A stretch of DNA of 64,000 nt from Diphasiastrum complanatum (GCA_029204225.1 CM055097.1:2757801-2821800); one strand, 5' to 3'; shown: positions 1 to 11,352, counted from the stretch's first letter. Notes: generated by a model from the letters alone, not told the origin. Translations and numbers: made by a program.

Positions 1-1226
1 TCATGAATCTTCTCTCCAATGGAAGCCAACTCCCTATTTAGAGACTTGATTCTGAGTACATAATCATGTGCACTCTCCTCACTTCTTCTCATGCTTTGCA
101 AAATTTGATTTCTAAGTATAAGAACTCTAGAAGTGTTGCTAGACTCACAGATTGATTTTAAAGATTCCCAAGCCTCTTTAGCACTAGTACAGGCTGATAC
201 TTCTCTCAACAAATCATTGCTCACATTCATCTTCACACAATGAAGTGCAAGCCTAGAGCTCTTCTTGTATCTAGCTAACTCCTGTGCACCTAGAGGTTCA
301 TCTTCATCTTCAATAAAGAACTCATAAAGGTCTTGGAGCACCAAGAGAGACTCCATCCTAACCTTCCAAATAGCATAATTTGTAGAATTCAACCTCTCAC
401 TAGCTTCTACAAGGTATGCTCTAGCAGATCCCATCTTACTAGTGACTTCTACAAACAAGAAATAGATTTGATTGACTTGAAACTCACAAAGGTCACACAC
501 TTGCAGTGTTTCACTCAAATTTGATTTCTAATCCAACAAATGGACTAATAATCACAGTTCTATCACTCCCTCACAAAGCTGGAATGAAGATAAGATGAAG
601 TGAAAACTAATTTCAAACAAATCTTGCCAAGAAATGAATTTGATTGTCTCTAGAAACTCACTAAGGTCTCTCTCTTGTAGTTTTTCACTCAAATTAGATT
701 TCTAATCCAAAAAATGGACTTATAATCTCAGTTCTAGCACTCCCTCACAAAGTTGGAATGAAGATAAGATGATGTGAGATCTACTTACAATCAAATCTTG
801 CCAATTTTGGCTATTTTTGGACAAAAAAATGACTTAATCTCTTTCTTCCTTCTTGGTGTACTTTCAAGACCTGTTTTTAGCCTTAATAGGACTTGAACTC
901 AGCCTAGAATAGTTAGATTCCATGAAAAAAATTCAATTCTAATCAATGGCAAATGATCTTGGTAGATTATGCTAGGATCTCCACCAAAAATTACACCAAC
1001 AGCTCACAAATTGAATTTTTTTGGATCAAATGAATACCATGCATTAAATGCAGGTTTAGAGCTGCCCACACATGTGGACAGTACGGATTTGGACTCCTAC
1101 CAAGTTTGGGATCAAATCTCCTCACCAAAATCAAGATTCTAGCTTGCCCTCTCAATACTAGTTTTTAGCACCAAAACTTGCTAAAAATGGATTTGCATTA
1201 GATCAATGGCTTATGGTCTTGTACTT

Positions 1227-1239
1227 GGCTTTGATACCA
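1227..1239 (-). other. Primer-binding site of copy 0
   Basis: Minus-strand TGGTATCAAAGCC directly next to the LTR end. It differs by one base from the common plant initiator-Met primer site TGGTATCAGAGCC. Confidence 0.8.
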
Positions 1240-1910
1240 TGTGAAAGTACTGTACTTTAGGACCATAAATGGATCTACAAAAAATCCACAAGAGTGATTG
1301 GATGCTTGGTTAACAATCTATCAAAAAACTAGACACAAAAAAGTTGATCTAGATTGGCAATTTGACAAACAACAAGCATTAACAATCAAAAGCATTGATC
1401 AACATCAAAATCCATGCCCACATGTGTGTACTACAGGCTTTAGTACGGCCTTCAACCTGAGAAACAAGTACAAATTGATTTGGTTTCATTTGGATCACAA
1501 AAACTCAATGTACATAGTGAACTAGCTTGAGATTGCCAATGAGCTCCAAAATTTTTCTATCTTCTCACTATGGAGAGAGGGAATACATAGCAAATTCGAC
1601 TTCCTTCTTGAAGTTAGGTGGATTTCCAACATGTAATAAGGAAGTTAACTCACTCTCCTTGACCTAAAATGAAACCCTAGTCTATTTCCTAGAGTTATGC
1701 TTGGTAGGTAGCTAGTTGTTCAAATTTTCACCTTAAACTTAGGTGTAGGTCCTATAAAGTAGGGATGACCACCAAATAGACATGAGCAACTCTCTTGACT
1801 TGACCTAACCTAGGCCTTACATGTGTGGAACCCAATTATACACAATATTTACAATGTTCTACATGGTCTTTGATCAAGCTAGATTTGCCAATTTTTGGCA
1901 ATTCTTCACA
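1240..1910 (-). repeat. Shared LTR between copies 0 and A
   Basis: Begins TGTGAAAGTACTG and ends AATTCTTCACA, so the ends form TGTGAA/TTCACA. The left side abuts a primer site (for copy 0) and the right side abuts a purine tract (for copy A). One LTR therefore serves as 5' LTR of one copy and 3' LTR of the other. Length 671 bp, matching the LTRs of B (about 690-700 bp). Confidence 0.85.
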
Positions 1911-1924
1911 CTCCTCCTCAAATT
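1911..1924 (-). other. Polypurine tract of copy A
   Basis: Minus-strand TTTGAGGAGGAG lies directly upstream of the LTR start (TGTGAAG). The same tract adjoins the LTR of B near 12830 and 13003. Purine tracts prime plus-strand DNA synthesis in LTR elements. Confidence 0.75.
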
Positions 1925-4663
1925 TAGCTTGATCTATTTACAACTCTCTTGATAGATGAATGAGAGCTTTTACAAGTGTCTAAAAAGTCCAGCTACAAAC
2001 AAGGAACTTTTGAGACTCCAATGGAAAATGATGTCCATGAAGGTTCTTTCACCACCTCTTAGAGGATTCCTTACAAGATGTTCCATAAATGTGTCTATAT
2101 ACATGTAGCACACTTCAAAAACTATACATCATGCCAAGCCATGGATTCCAAGGCATTTTGTGCACTTGAAGATACATCAATTAAAATTTTAAGTGCATAC
2201 ATAATGTTGCCAAAGACAACTTGCCTTGCTTGATCCATATGATTGAGCCTTGATGGCTCCATTGATACTCAAGGTTTTTCTTGGAGTCCTTGGGTCTTGA
2301 GCTTGCTCCTCCACTTGACTTGACTCCAAACCATCAATGAATTGAATAAGGTGTTGATCCAAAGGTGCTTCTTCAAGTTTACAAATCTTCCACTTTTGAA
2401 AGATCACATTTCCACCATTGACAGCTTCTTTGATGGAAAACAAGTAGATTTTACAATCTCTACTTGAAGAGTAAAACACTACCATTATTCCTATCATTGA
2501 AATAGGATATCCTTTGGTCCTTACATTGGAATGATCATGCTCAAAGCATGTGGACCCAAAGATTTCCAATACACATGATGCAATTTGATTACTCGGCCAT
2601 TGTCATTGAGTGCCCACTTGGAACTCTCATGCTTTGAGGCTGATCCTCAAGATCTTCCTCCTTTTGATGCTCCTCCTCAATGCAAGCAAGATAACACTTT
2701 GCCATGATCTCCTCTTGAGTGATCTCCTCCTTTGCCAAGCTCATTCTTTCAAAAGCAGCACTAGCTTCCAACTTAAACAATCTTCCATGTTTAAATCCCT
2801 TTGCAATGCAAACATCATTCTTTAAGATGAAGCAAACACCATGCTTAAAGTGGACATCCAAACCACTTTCTAAGAGTAGACCAACACTAAGCATATTCTT
2901 GGTGATTGATGTTACATAAAGGACATTTTCTAGATCCATGCATTTTGAGGATTCTAGACACAAAGAGATGGTACGAACACCATCTATCCTATACTCTTCA
3001 TCATTTGCAGTAAAGACAAACTTTTTAGCAGCATTGAAAGAGTTTAAGGTTGAGAAAAAGTCCTTTTTCACAAGACATGTGGGAGCTAGCCCCACTGTCG
3101 ATCCACCAATTGTCTCTTGAATTGCTATTGCTTGTTGGTGAGGATGTAGATTCCATCAAGAATACATCTCCTTCATCCTCCTCCTCCTCCTCCTTTGCAA
3201 GGTTTCCTTGTTTGTCCTCCTCCACTTGTGCTCTTAGCATCTTGTAGCATTCAGATGCATAATGCCCCTTCTTTCCATAAAAGAAGTATTTTTGCTTTGT
3301 CTTGTCCTTTGAGCTTGATTCATCATCCTCTGCTTTGGCCTCCTTTGGATGCTTCTTCTTTCCATTGGTCTTCTTTTTGCCCTTGAATGAGAAATTGGCT
3401 TTCTCATCACCATCCTGCAAAGACAAGGAACTCATCCTAGATTTTGCATGGAACATCCTAGACTCTTCAGCCACTAATACACTGTGAAGTTTTTCTATAG
3501 TTGGCAAAGTGTCTTGGATGGCAAAACTGTGGACCAAATTTGCAAAGTCATCTCCTAGACCATTAAGGACAATTTGTATAAGCTCTCCATCATGAATCTT
3601 CTCTCCAATGGAAGCCAACTCCCTATTTAGAGACTTGATTCTGAGTACATATTCCTGTGCACTCTTCTCACTTCTTCTCATGCTTTGCAAAATTTGATTT
3701 CTAAGCATAAGAACTCTAGAAGTGTTGCTAGACTCATAGATTGAATTTAAAGATTTCCAAGCCTCTTTAGCACTAGTACAAGCTGATACTTCTCTCAACA
3801 AATCATTGCTCACATTCATCTTCACACAATGAAGTGCAAGCCTAGATCTCTTCTTGTATCTAGCTAATTCCTGTGCACCTAAAGGTTCATCTTCATCTTC
3901 AATAAGAAATCATAAAGGTCTTGGAGCACCAAGAGTGACTCCATCTTAACCTTCCAAATAGCATAATTTGTAGAATTCAATCGCTCACTAGCTTCTAGAA
4001 GGTATGCTCTAGCAGATCCCATCTTACTAGTGACTTCTACAAACAAGAAATAGATTTGATTGACTTGAAACTCACAAAGGTCTCACACTTGCAGTGTTTC
4101 ACTCAAATTTGATTTCTTATCCAACAAATGGACTTATAATCACAGTTCTATCACTCTCTCACAAAGCTGGAATGAAGATAAGATGAAGTGAAAACTAATT
4201 TCAAACAAATCTTGCCAAGAAATGAATTTGATTGTCTCTAGAAACTCACTAAGGTCTCTCTCTTGTAGTTTTTCACTCAAATTAGATTTCTAATCCAACA
4301 AATGGACTTATAATCTCAGTTCTAGCACTCCCTCACAAAGTTGGAATGAAGATAAGATGATGTGAAATCTACTTACAATCAAATCTTGCCAATTTTGGCT
4401 ATTTTTGGACAAAAAATGACTTAATCTCTTTCTTCCTTCTTGGTGTACTTTCAAGACCTGTTTTTAGCCTTAATAGGACTTGAACTCAGCCTAGAATAAT
4501 TAGATTCCATGAAAAAAACTCAAATCTAATCAATGGCAAATGATCTTGGTAGATTATGCTAGGATCTCCACCAAAAATTACACCAACAGCTCACAAATTG
4601 AATTTTTTTGGATCAAATGAATACCATGCATTAAATGCAGGTTCAGAGGTGCCCACACATGTA

Positions 4664-5271
4664 TGCTTCCTTAACAATCTATCAAAAAACTAGACACAAA
4701 AAAGTTGATCTAGATTGGCAATTTGACAAACAACGAGCAATAACAATCAAAAGCATTGATCAACATCAAAATTTGAGCCCACACGTGTGTACTAGAAGCT
4801 TTAGTACGGCCTTCAACCTGAGAAACAAGTACAGATTGATTTGGTTTTATTTGGATCACAAAAACTCAATGTACATAGTGAACTAGCTTGAGATTGCCAA
4901 TGAGCTTCAAAAATTTTCTATCTTCTCACTATGGAGAGAGGGAATACATAGCAAATTCGACTTCCTTCTTGAATTTAGGTGGATTTCCAGCATGTAATAA
5001 GGAAGTTAACTCACTCCCCTTGACCTAAAATGAAACCCTAGTCTATTTCCTAGAATTATGCTTGGTAGGTAGCTAGTTGTCCAAATTTTCACCTTAAACT
5101 TAGGTGTAGGTCCTATACAGTAGGGATGACCACCAAATAGACATGAGCAACTCTCTTGACTTGACCTAACCTAGGCCTTACATGTGTGGAACCCAATTAT
5201 ACACAATATTTACAATGTTCTACATGGTCTTTGATCAAGCTAGATTTGCCAATTTTTGACAATTCTGCACA
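4664..5271 (-). repeat. Right (5') LTR of copy A
   Basis: Closely matches 1298-1910 along its length and ends at a CTGCACA boundary. Immediately to the right the sequence switches to an unrelated Copia (element C), inside its integrase/RT linker, which marks the insertion point. The 5-bp duplication partner would lie off the left edge and cannot be tested. Confidence 0.75.
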
Positions 5272-6714
5272 CGCCACTCTTTGTGCTCCTTTGCTTCATG
5301 AAAGGTTTTTGGTTCTTGAGCCTTTAGCACGGATCCCATTAGGGCTAGATTCATTTTTGAACTTGCAGGAGGATTCCGATTTCTGCTTGTCCTTTTAAGC
5401 TCTTCCTGTTCGCTAGATTTGGGAGTATCTCCCTTCTTAGCATCACCTGTGACTGATAAGTACCATTTAGGTACTCTCTTAGGGATTTCAGCTTTAAACT
5501 TATCTTTTTCCATTGGATCTTCTACATCAAAATCCACTTCTTTCTTGACCTGTACTTCCGCTCCCTCATCAAAAGGTTTAGTGATTTCTTCAGATTGTTC
5601 AACTTGACCCATCTCGTCAAATGTAGCATCCCTAGAAATCACAAGCTTCTGTGCATTTGTATCATACATCCTATATGTCCTCTAACTGCAAGAGCTTGAT
5701 CATAGCCCCTGTTACGATGATTCAAATTCTCTTGACGTTGCTCTTCCTACAACAATAATCCACCTAGCTCTTCATAGGTTGGAAGATTCTCCCATGTGGC
5801 AATGCTTGTCACAAACATCTGATGTGACTCACTCAAGCTGTTTAATGCCAATTGAACGATATCACGATCCTGTACTTGCTCTCGGATGGCAGCTAGTTGA
5901 TCACCGATCTTCTTTATCTTCAATAGGTGATCATCAATAGTTGCACCATCATCCATCTATAATGTGTGCAACTTCGTCTTCAGGAATAGCACTCGAGATG
6001 TGTTTGTGGTATCAAAAAATGCCTCCAACGTATCCCACGCTTCTTTCGGTCCTTCCGAATCCAAAATTTTGGGAATGATAGCATCTTTGATTGACAAGTT
6101 GATGACATTCTGTGCTTTCCGTTTCCTCCGGTCATTTAAATGCCCGCTGATCTTATTCAATCACTGGCCTTGTTTCTTCACCTGTCACAATCTCCCGTAG
6201 CTCCTTTTCCATCAAAATATTCTTTAGTTTGAATTTCCAAATTGCATAGTTGTCGGCTCTTTCCAATTTGCTTGACTCATTGAGGACGCTCTCGCTTAGA
6301 GTTGCCATAACTTCACTTAGATGAGTCCAAATCTCAAAAATGACTGCAAAAATGGAAAATTTGCTGCAAAATTGACAAATGACGTCTAACCACTTTCCAA
6401 TCCGAGCTATGGAGTGAAAGTTATGCCAGATTGAAGATTTTGGCCTTAAAATGGCTCACTACTGCCCCTAAGCCTGAAACAATGACAACTATTGCAAAAC
6501 TGCCTTTTTTGAAAAATTTCTCTATCGTGCACAGATCTTCGATTTTGAAGATTTTTATATCAGCGCATAGGCAATTGCACCAGGATAGCTCCTGTCTCGT
6601 CAAATCTGCAAAACAATCGCGTTCTCCATGCTCAAATATCACTCTGTTTTTCGCTTTTTTGCAAAAAACACTAGTGGAGAGGTTTTAAAGAGGAAGGGAC
6701 AATCCTCAACTTAA
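5272..6714 (-). mobile_element. Older Copia element C, broken
   Basis: Seen on the minus strand: leader of about 400 bp, gag from about 6308 (begins MATLSESVLNESSKLERAD) through about 5750, then integrase C-terminal/linker sequence at 5272-5669 with a motif like SRDATFDE and the usual EPKTFHEA stretch that precedes Copia RT. The copy A/0 pair is inserted right after this point. It is a different family from A and B and looks much more decayed. Inference: it was already internally shortened or fragmented before being hit. The remaining 3' part would lie beyond the left edge. Confidence 0.75.
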
Positions 6715-6727
6715 AGTCATAATAGCT

Positions 6728-6920
6728 GGGACCCTTCAAGATGAAGTTTTTTTAATGAGAAACCATTTCCCTGCCCTTTAGTCCTTTGTTAATAAAATTT
6801 CAAGGACTTCAATTTTTTTTAAATGAAGTTTTAGGGCCCATCGAATTCTGGCAGTTGATCTGGATTCACAATCAGCAAATCTACACCATTGATTTCAATA
6901 ATATTGCCATCTGACGATTT
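6728..6920. repeat. Dispersed repeat, copy 1
   Basis: A stretch of about 190 bp from GACCCTTCAAGATGAAG to about CCATCTGACGATTTGG aligns by eye to 30405-30600 at roughly three quarters identity. Shared landmarks are the start, a T-rich centre, AGGGCCCA.CGAAT.CTGGC.GTTGAT and ATC.A.CA.CTCCACCGTTGAT-like text. Both copies lie just upstream of a minus-strand Copia gag. Class unknown: it could be part of an LTR or leader, or a separate short interspersed element. Confidence 0.6.
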
Positions 6921-7140
6921 GGAACATTTACGTGCATCGAAGTTGATTCTTGGAGACGCTACGCACTTCTTTACGCTAACTGATCAGGTGAGTTGGGTGC
7001 CCGAGTAGTCCGCGACCAGGGGGGAGAGAGAGAGCGCGCAGGCTATGGCGGCCGTGAAGTGAACTGAAGATCACAACATCAGTTCTCCATCATTTCACGA
7101 AAAACCCACAGCATCATGAGCACCCAGCAATCGCCCCCCA
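6921..7140. other. Unassigned GC-richer stretch
   Basis: No gene or repeat recognised. It contains a G-rich and GA-rich run near 7018-7035 and is GC-richer than its surroundings. Confidence 0.3.
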
Positions 7141-8030
7141 GTGAGAGTAGTTCTTGAAAACTTTCCTCTCAATGGAACACATTAACTCGTTTTTCAGCAG
7201 CCTGCTAGAATAGACATGTCCAACTTATGTCAGGCTAATCTCACTCTCTGCTCTATAGCCTTCCACGACCGTCTAAACTCGATTTTGTGTCTCTAGGGTG
7301 CAGGTCATTGCAGCTTGTTTCACCAAGAATGCTCTCCTATAGCCTGAGATCAATGATTTTCCTTCTATAAACCCTTGCTTGAGAAAACAACTTGCTTTGT
7401 ACTTTCTTCCACCAAACATTATGTTTTTCCTTGCAAGTTTGAGTTCCTTCAAAGTTGATCTGCTTCTTAGCTCTTGACTGTAGCTTCTAGCACTCAGAAT
7501 GATCTGAAAACAATGCAAGTAGAGTTGTTACTACCTCACACTCTCTCACTACAACTTAAACTGCAAAATGCTCAAATGTTCACCAAACTTATCCCAGTCA
7601 GTTCCTAATGGTTTCCCCACTGTATTTGCCTCCTTATCCTCTGAATAAACTCTTCAAGGAGTGTTCAAACACTTCCTACCATGCTTCAATGCCTGCAATC
7701 TGCTCAAGAGACTATTTTCATCAACACTGTAAGTTTTCTTGTTTTCACCTCCTGTGAAGGACTATCTCACCTCAGTACAGAGCCAGTGACAAGTCGAACC
7801 CAGTATTCAGGCACTCAGGATCAGAGGAGCTTTAATACCATGTCAATGATCTGATAAGCACTATCAATCATTCATCTAAGCAATCACCATAAGAAGAGGA
7901 GGAAGAACACACAATCATTGTATCACACTAACTGAAAGAGAGTACAATGAACCCTGAATATATATAGAGAGAAAACTACTAGTTGACTATAGACTAGCCT
8001 GCAACTACTTACAACTGGTAACAGCTGTCA
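7141..8030 (-). mobile_element. Retroelement 5' end: leader plus short LTR (T)
   Basis: Seen: a candidate LTR at 7841-8030 (plus strand TGTCAATGATC to AACAGCTGTCA, 190 bp) is followed on the minus strand by a primer-like site TGGTATTAAAGCTCC (7826-7840), which resembles the Met-tRNA site. The LTR holds a TATATATA box near 7955. The 700 bp to the left behave as leader; no gag or pol domain is recognisable there. Inference: a small Copia-like element or only its 5' part. LTR outer end is less sure because no second copy is visible. Confidence 0.5.
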
Positions 8031-8132
8031 ACAATAAATCATAAATAGTAACAAGTTTATGATTGGTTTCTAAAAATGTTGTGCTCGTCAGTTTTGATCG
8101 TCGTTGGAAAGTTCTGTGATCTAGTGTGGATC

Positions 8133-8520
8133 TGGTCCGGTTGAGATTGTGAGGAATCCCTTTGGTCGAGATTGGACCTAGACCCTCCGGTTGAGATTGG
8201 ACCCAAAACTCTTCAGTCGAGATTTGATAAAATCTCTTCGGTCGAGATTTGATAAAATCGCTTCGGTCAAGATTTGATAAAATCGCTTCGGTCGAGATTT
8301 AAGCGATGGGCTTTGGCTGAGATTTGAAAGAGCGCTTCGACTCTGGTTGAGATTTGAAGGAGCGCGTCGGCTCCGGTTGAGATTTGAAAGAGTGTTTCGG
8401 CTTCGGTTGAGATTTGAGAAAGCGTTTCGGCTCCTGTTGAGATTTCAAAGAGGCTTTTGGTTGAGATTTAACTCAGGCCGTTGGTCGAGATCAGGACTTG
8501 AGGCTCCGATTGAGATTAAT
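8133..8520. repeat. Minisatellite, about 15 units of 24-30 bp
   Basis: A degenerate tandem array with the core CGGTYGAGATTTGA repeated about 15 times. The four units around 8210-8310 are nearly identical (CTTCGGTCGAGATTTGATAAAATC), the outer ones diverge. One forward frame reads through part of the array as an LRFE-rich repeat, which is probably incidental. It lies inside what may be the leader/body of the element whose LTR is proposed at 8616-8869. Confidence 0.85.
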
Positions 8521-8615
8521 GAATGTGTGGGAGACCTCAGAGCGATGGTTTTGCCGCACAGATCGGAAAGGTGTGGCTTGGTTTAGTGTCTGTGTAGCCG
8601 TGGAATGGCACCAAA

Positions 8616-8644
8616 TGTTCACAGATTCCACTAAATCTGTGAAC
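8616..8644. repeat. Perfect 12-bp inverted repeat (hairpin)
   Basis: TGTTCACAGATT at 8616-8627 and AATCTGTGAACA at 8633-8644 with a 6-bp loop. It coincides with the proposed LTR edge. Confidence 0.8.
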
Positions 8645-8869
8645 ACGATTTCTTTTACCGTTTTTTCTTCTTTGTTACTTCTGTAGGTTACGGTTCTTAC
8701 GGATTGGTCTTCTTATTAGAACAATTTTCAAGTAGAAGCGTATTCGCAGATTACAATGAGTATTCCCTAGCCTGTCAGTGGGGAGAGACAGATTCGTTAC
8801 TCAGCTACATGCATAAACAAGCCATGCAACTAGTCCTAGCTCGGAAACCAGGAAACTAATTTCCTAACA
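8616..8869 (-). repeat. Candidate LTR, 254 bp
   Basis: On the minus strand it starts TGTTAGGAAATTAG and ends TCTGTGAACA, giving TGTT/AACA ends typical of Copia LTRs. It is followed by TTTGGTGCCATTCC, which resembles a plant tRNA primer site of the TGGTGCC or TGGCGCC kind. No second copy is visible, so the boundaries rest on end motifs only. An alternative is a longer LTR 8616-9632. Confidence 0.4.
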
Positions 8870-9632
8870 ACACTTTAGCAGCCCAAGAATCAAGAAACAC
8901 CCATTTCTTGATGCTTAGAATGCCCAAGAACAATCAAGAGCTAGAATGTCAAAGAATATGCAAGATCTACACCACAAATCCAGCCTATATAGTTTACTTG
9001 AATGCTGATTCTTACACTAATCCACAAACAAGAAATGAAATCTAATCCACAACTAAGAAGCAAGGGAGTAAGCAAGAAAACTAATTAATCCACAACAAAA
9101 AAGAAATCAAAACATGCTCATAGAAATTTCACTCAAGAACATTGCCATGAACAATGAGCTTAGCAACCATCAAGAACTCGTGGAAGATCTTCTTTATTCA
9201 CTTAAGGGAACTTGACAATACATTCAAAGCTCCCTCACAAGAGAGAGGTGCCCTTAAATAAGCAAGAGGGCTGCCCATGTGGAGCCCAAGTGGCAATTCC
9301 ACCAAATTAGAAATTACATGTGGAATTTGCCCTTCCACTAGAGGTCACCATCAAAAAGTGGCTCACTCTAAGTTATTTAAGGGGGGTCTACATTTATTTA
9401 CAATGCCTAGGAAATATTACTAGCTCCTACACGGTCGTTCCTTCTCTGGGATACACCATGTAGGCTCACATAGATAATTCACTGTCATCCTAGCTAGTAA
9501 TTTCTCGGCTCTCATGCTCAGCTCTCAACTTCTTCTGCTCTCCTCCTTCTGAGACCTCCTTGGTCATGGGTGAGAGATACTCTGTGTCTTCAACTTGGCT
9601 CGGCATCTGGGGATTCTCTGGAATCCGCTAAC
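8870..9632 (-). repeat. LTR-like promoter and R/U5 region, unassigned family
   Basis: On the minus strand there is a possible start TGTTAGCGGATTCC at 9632, a TATA-like TTATTTAAG near 9255, and an AATAAAG polyadenylation-type signal near 9205. The spacing is that of an LTR U3-R-U5. No coding sequence was found here. Family and exact ends are unresolved. Confidence 0.35.
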
Positions 9633-9639
9633 ATAAGTC

Positions 9640-9890
9640 ATTGTTTTTCTGCCTCTAATCAAGCTCTTAGTACTTCTGTACAAATCAATAAAGGTTTACT
9701 TTGACATTATAGACTTGGTCACTTGAATCATATTTGATATCACTATATAAGGAGTAAGGCTCTCAATAGAGAGGTAAGGTTAACGTACCGTCGAACGCAA
9801 AACATGATCGCAGACGTGTGTACCAAGGCTTTGAGCATTGATGCACACAACAAATTTGTGCATTGCTTAGTCTAATGATAAAGGCATTCA
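9640..9890 (+). mobile_element. Copia fragment S (pre-integrase and RNase H pieces), broken
   Basis: Plus-strand reading shows a short Gag-pre-integrase-like piece (YRLGHLNHI) near 9690-9720 and the C-terminal end of Copia RNase H near 9735-9875 (YRRTQNMIADVCTKALS). The same RNase H end occurs in element H near 46980-47050. The sequence after it resembles the pre-LTR stretch of H, but no LTR follows. A small, heavily deleted remnant. Confidence 0.65.
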
Positions 9891-10039
9891 TGGATCTAGA
9901 TTAAGGGATTTATTCATAGTTGCATATATTCTTCTACTCTCCTAAGTCCCATGTTAATCTAGTTCCATTCATATTGCTGTAGTTTTGCACGCGTTGTCGG
10001 ACAATCTGCTGAAATACTCTATTATCGAAGACAGGTAAG

Positions 10040-10240
10040 AGAGAGACAATCCGACTTGTCAAAGTTACCCGACTTGTTGGAGTTGGCCCAACTATCGGGG
10101 AAGTCTGACTTGGCTGACTTATCGGGGAGTCCAATTTATCGACTCAACCGATTATCGTCGAGGACCGTCAAACGACTATCCCAATCTTATTGACTATCGG
10201 CAGCAACACGCTTGACTCCGAATAGTCGAAGCCTTCTCAC
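10040..10240. repeat. Degenerate short-motif region
   Basis: Repeated GACTTGTCGRAGT-, GGGGAAGTC- and CTATCGG/TTATCG-like words recur irregularly over about 200 bp. Unit boundaries are not clean. No gene seen here or in 10241-10590, where I recognise nothing. Confidence 0.4.
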
Positions 10241-10590
10241 ACTCACTTCATGTATTATGCAAGTACTTGGACAATGACAGCACTCCAGACGGCGCAATGG
10301 CCCCATACCACCTTCTTGTACATACATCAGAAGTAAAGGGCATTGAGCCCTCTAGTTTGGGATCTGTTTCCCTCTGACACAAAAACCCCTGCACACAAGA
10401 AAGATGGCTGAAAATCAGCCCCCCTAAACCCTAAACTTGAACACAAAAACTCTCTTCAAAAGAGTTCCCTCTAAAGCCAAGAAGTCTTCTACCACTATGC
10501 ACATTCTGTCTTTCTTTAACTCTATTTGTAAGCTGTGGAGGAAGGGTTGTCTTAAGGTTGAAAAGACAATGCCCTCTTGTCAAGCATTTA

Positions 10591-10930
10591 CCCTCAGCAT
10601 GTTGCCTCTTGCATGCTTTCATAAATGTGGGCATTGCAATCAGCATCAAATGGTACAACACTTATGGACTTGAGAAACAAATCTAGAGTGTGATACCATT
10701 CTCTAGAGGCATGCTTTAGACCATAGATGCATTTATGTAGTAAACAAACACCTTTTGGATTTTCATGATCAACAAAGCCTTCAAGTTGATGCATATACAT
10801 CACTTATAATAGGCATGCATTGAGAAATAGAATCTTGACATCAATTGATCCAACTGAATAGCAGATGCAAACATCAACCTAATAGTAGTCATTTTGACAA
10901 TAGGAGAATACACATCGGGATAGTCCACTC
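10591..10930 (-). mobile_element. Copia element E, left part (RT), broken
   Basis: Minus-strand reading shows RT text: YSPIVKMTTIRLMFAS near 10870-10925 and GFVDHENPKGVCLL..IYGLK near 10700-10800. It is the continuation of the RT begun at about 20129-20340, now separated by insertion D. The bases 10926-10930 (CACTC) are the left target duplication of D. The family differs from D. Confidence 0.75.
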
Positions 10931-11352
10931 TGATGAGTTTCGATTGCCGTCTCAGTAGCAAAACAGTTTTAAACAGTCGCGAAAGTGAAGCAAACGATTC
11001 AATGCGATTCGGATGGACCTCAGATGTGATTGCTGGACACTGGCAGTTGAATCAATCCTACAGTCCTCCCGAATGTAGTTAGGCATTGCTGATCTATGTT
11101 TATAAATTAATGTAGCATTCAACAAAGTTTCAAACCCAAGGTGCGGAATTAAATGAATGAGAGAATCACACGTGAATAACAGCTGACACATTTGCATTCA
11201 AGATCATACATCATAAAAGTGACATGTGCACAATGGCTACAAGTCATCTATTGATTTTCTTTGATTCTTCAAGCACTTCACGCAGATCCACACAATGCGT
11301 TGGCGTGAGAGAAATACAGTTCTCTCATGAGTGGATGTCTCGCTTACTAGCG
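10931..11352 (-). repeat. 3' LTR of D (partial)
   Basis: Matches 19129-19550 closely, beginning TGATGAGTTTCGATTGCC. It directly abuts RT-coding sequence on the right, so only part of the LTR is present. Confidence 0.8.

Larger units (their letters stand above)
1..1910 (-). mobile_element. Copia element, copy 0, running off the left edge
   Basis: Seen: read on the minus strand, the LTR at 1240-1910 is followed by a tRNA-Met-type primer site at 1227-1239, a leader of about 790 bp, and the N-terminal half of a Copia gag starting near 437 (begins MGSARAYLVEASERLNST). The gag continues out of the window. It is nearly identical to the same part of copy A (about 3590-4021) and close to element B (14940-15380), so all three are one family. 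Inference: it shares its LTR with copy A and forms a tandem pair. The element is broken or incomplete here because only its 5' part is visible. Confidence 0.85.
1240..5271 (-). mobile_element. Copia element, copy A (RT-less family), broken
   Basis: Seen on the minus strand: right LTR about 4664-5271, leader, gag from about 4021 down to about 3230 with a CCHC-type zinc-knuckle region, an aspartic protease active-site motif (WWIDSGASSHM) near 3100, Gag-pre-integrase-like sequence around 2750-3000, a degenerate integrase C-terminal part near 2270-2570, a purine tract, then the left LTR 1240-1910. No reverse transcriptase or RNase H is present. Known: Copia order is gag, protease, integrase, RT, RNase H. 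Inference: a non-autonomous deletion derivative of the same family as B; several breaks. LTRs are visibly similar (a few percent different by eye), so fairly young relative to its host element C. Confidence 0.85.

Noticed and set aside
8133-8520. CRISPR-like array
   Set aside because: Spacers are not unique or of constant length, units are degenerate, and the context is eukaryotic.
8347-8586. 79-codon Arg/Leu-rich frame
   Set aside because: It is a reading of the minisatellite and has no support outside it.
10431-10673. Frames on both strands left of the E reverse transcriptase
   Set aside because: No domain, and overlapping open frames on both strands suggest chance.
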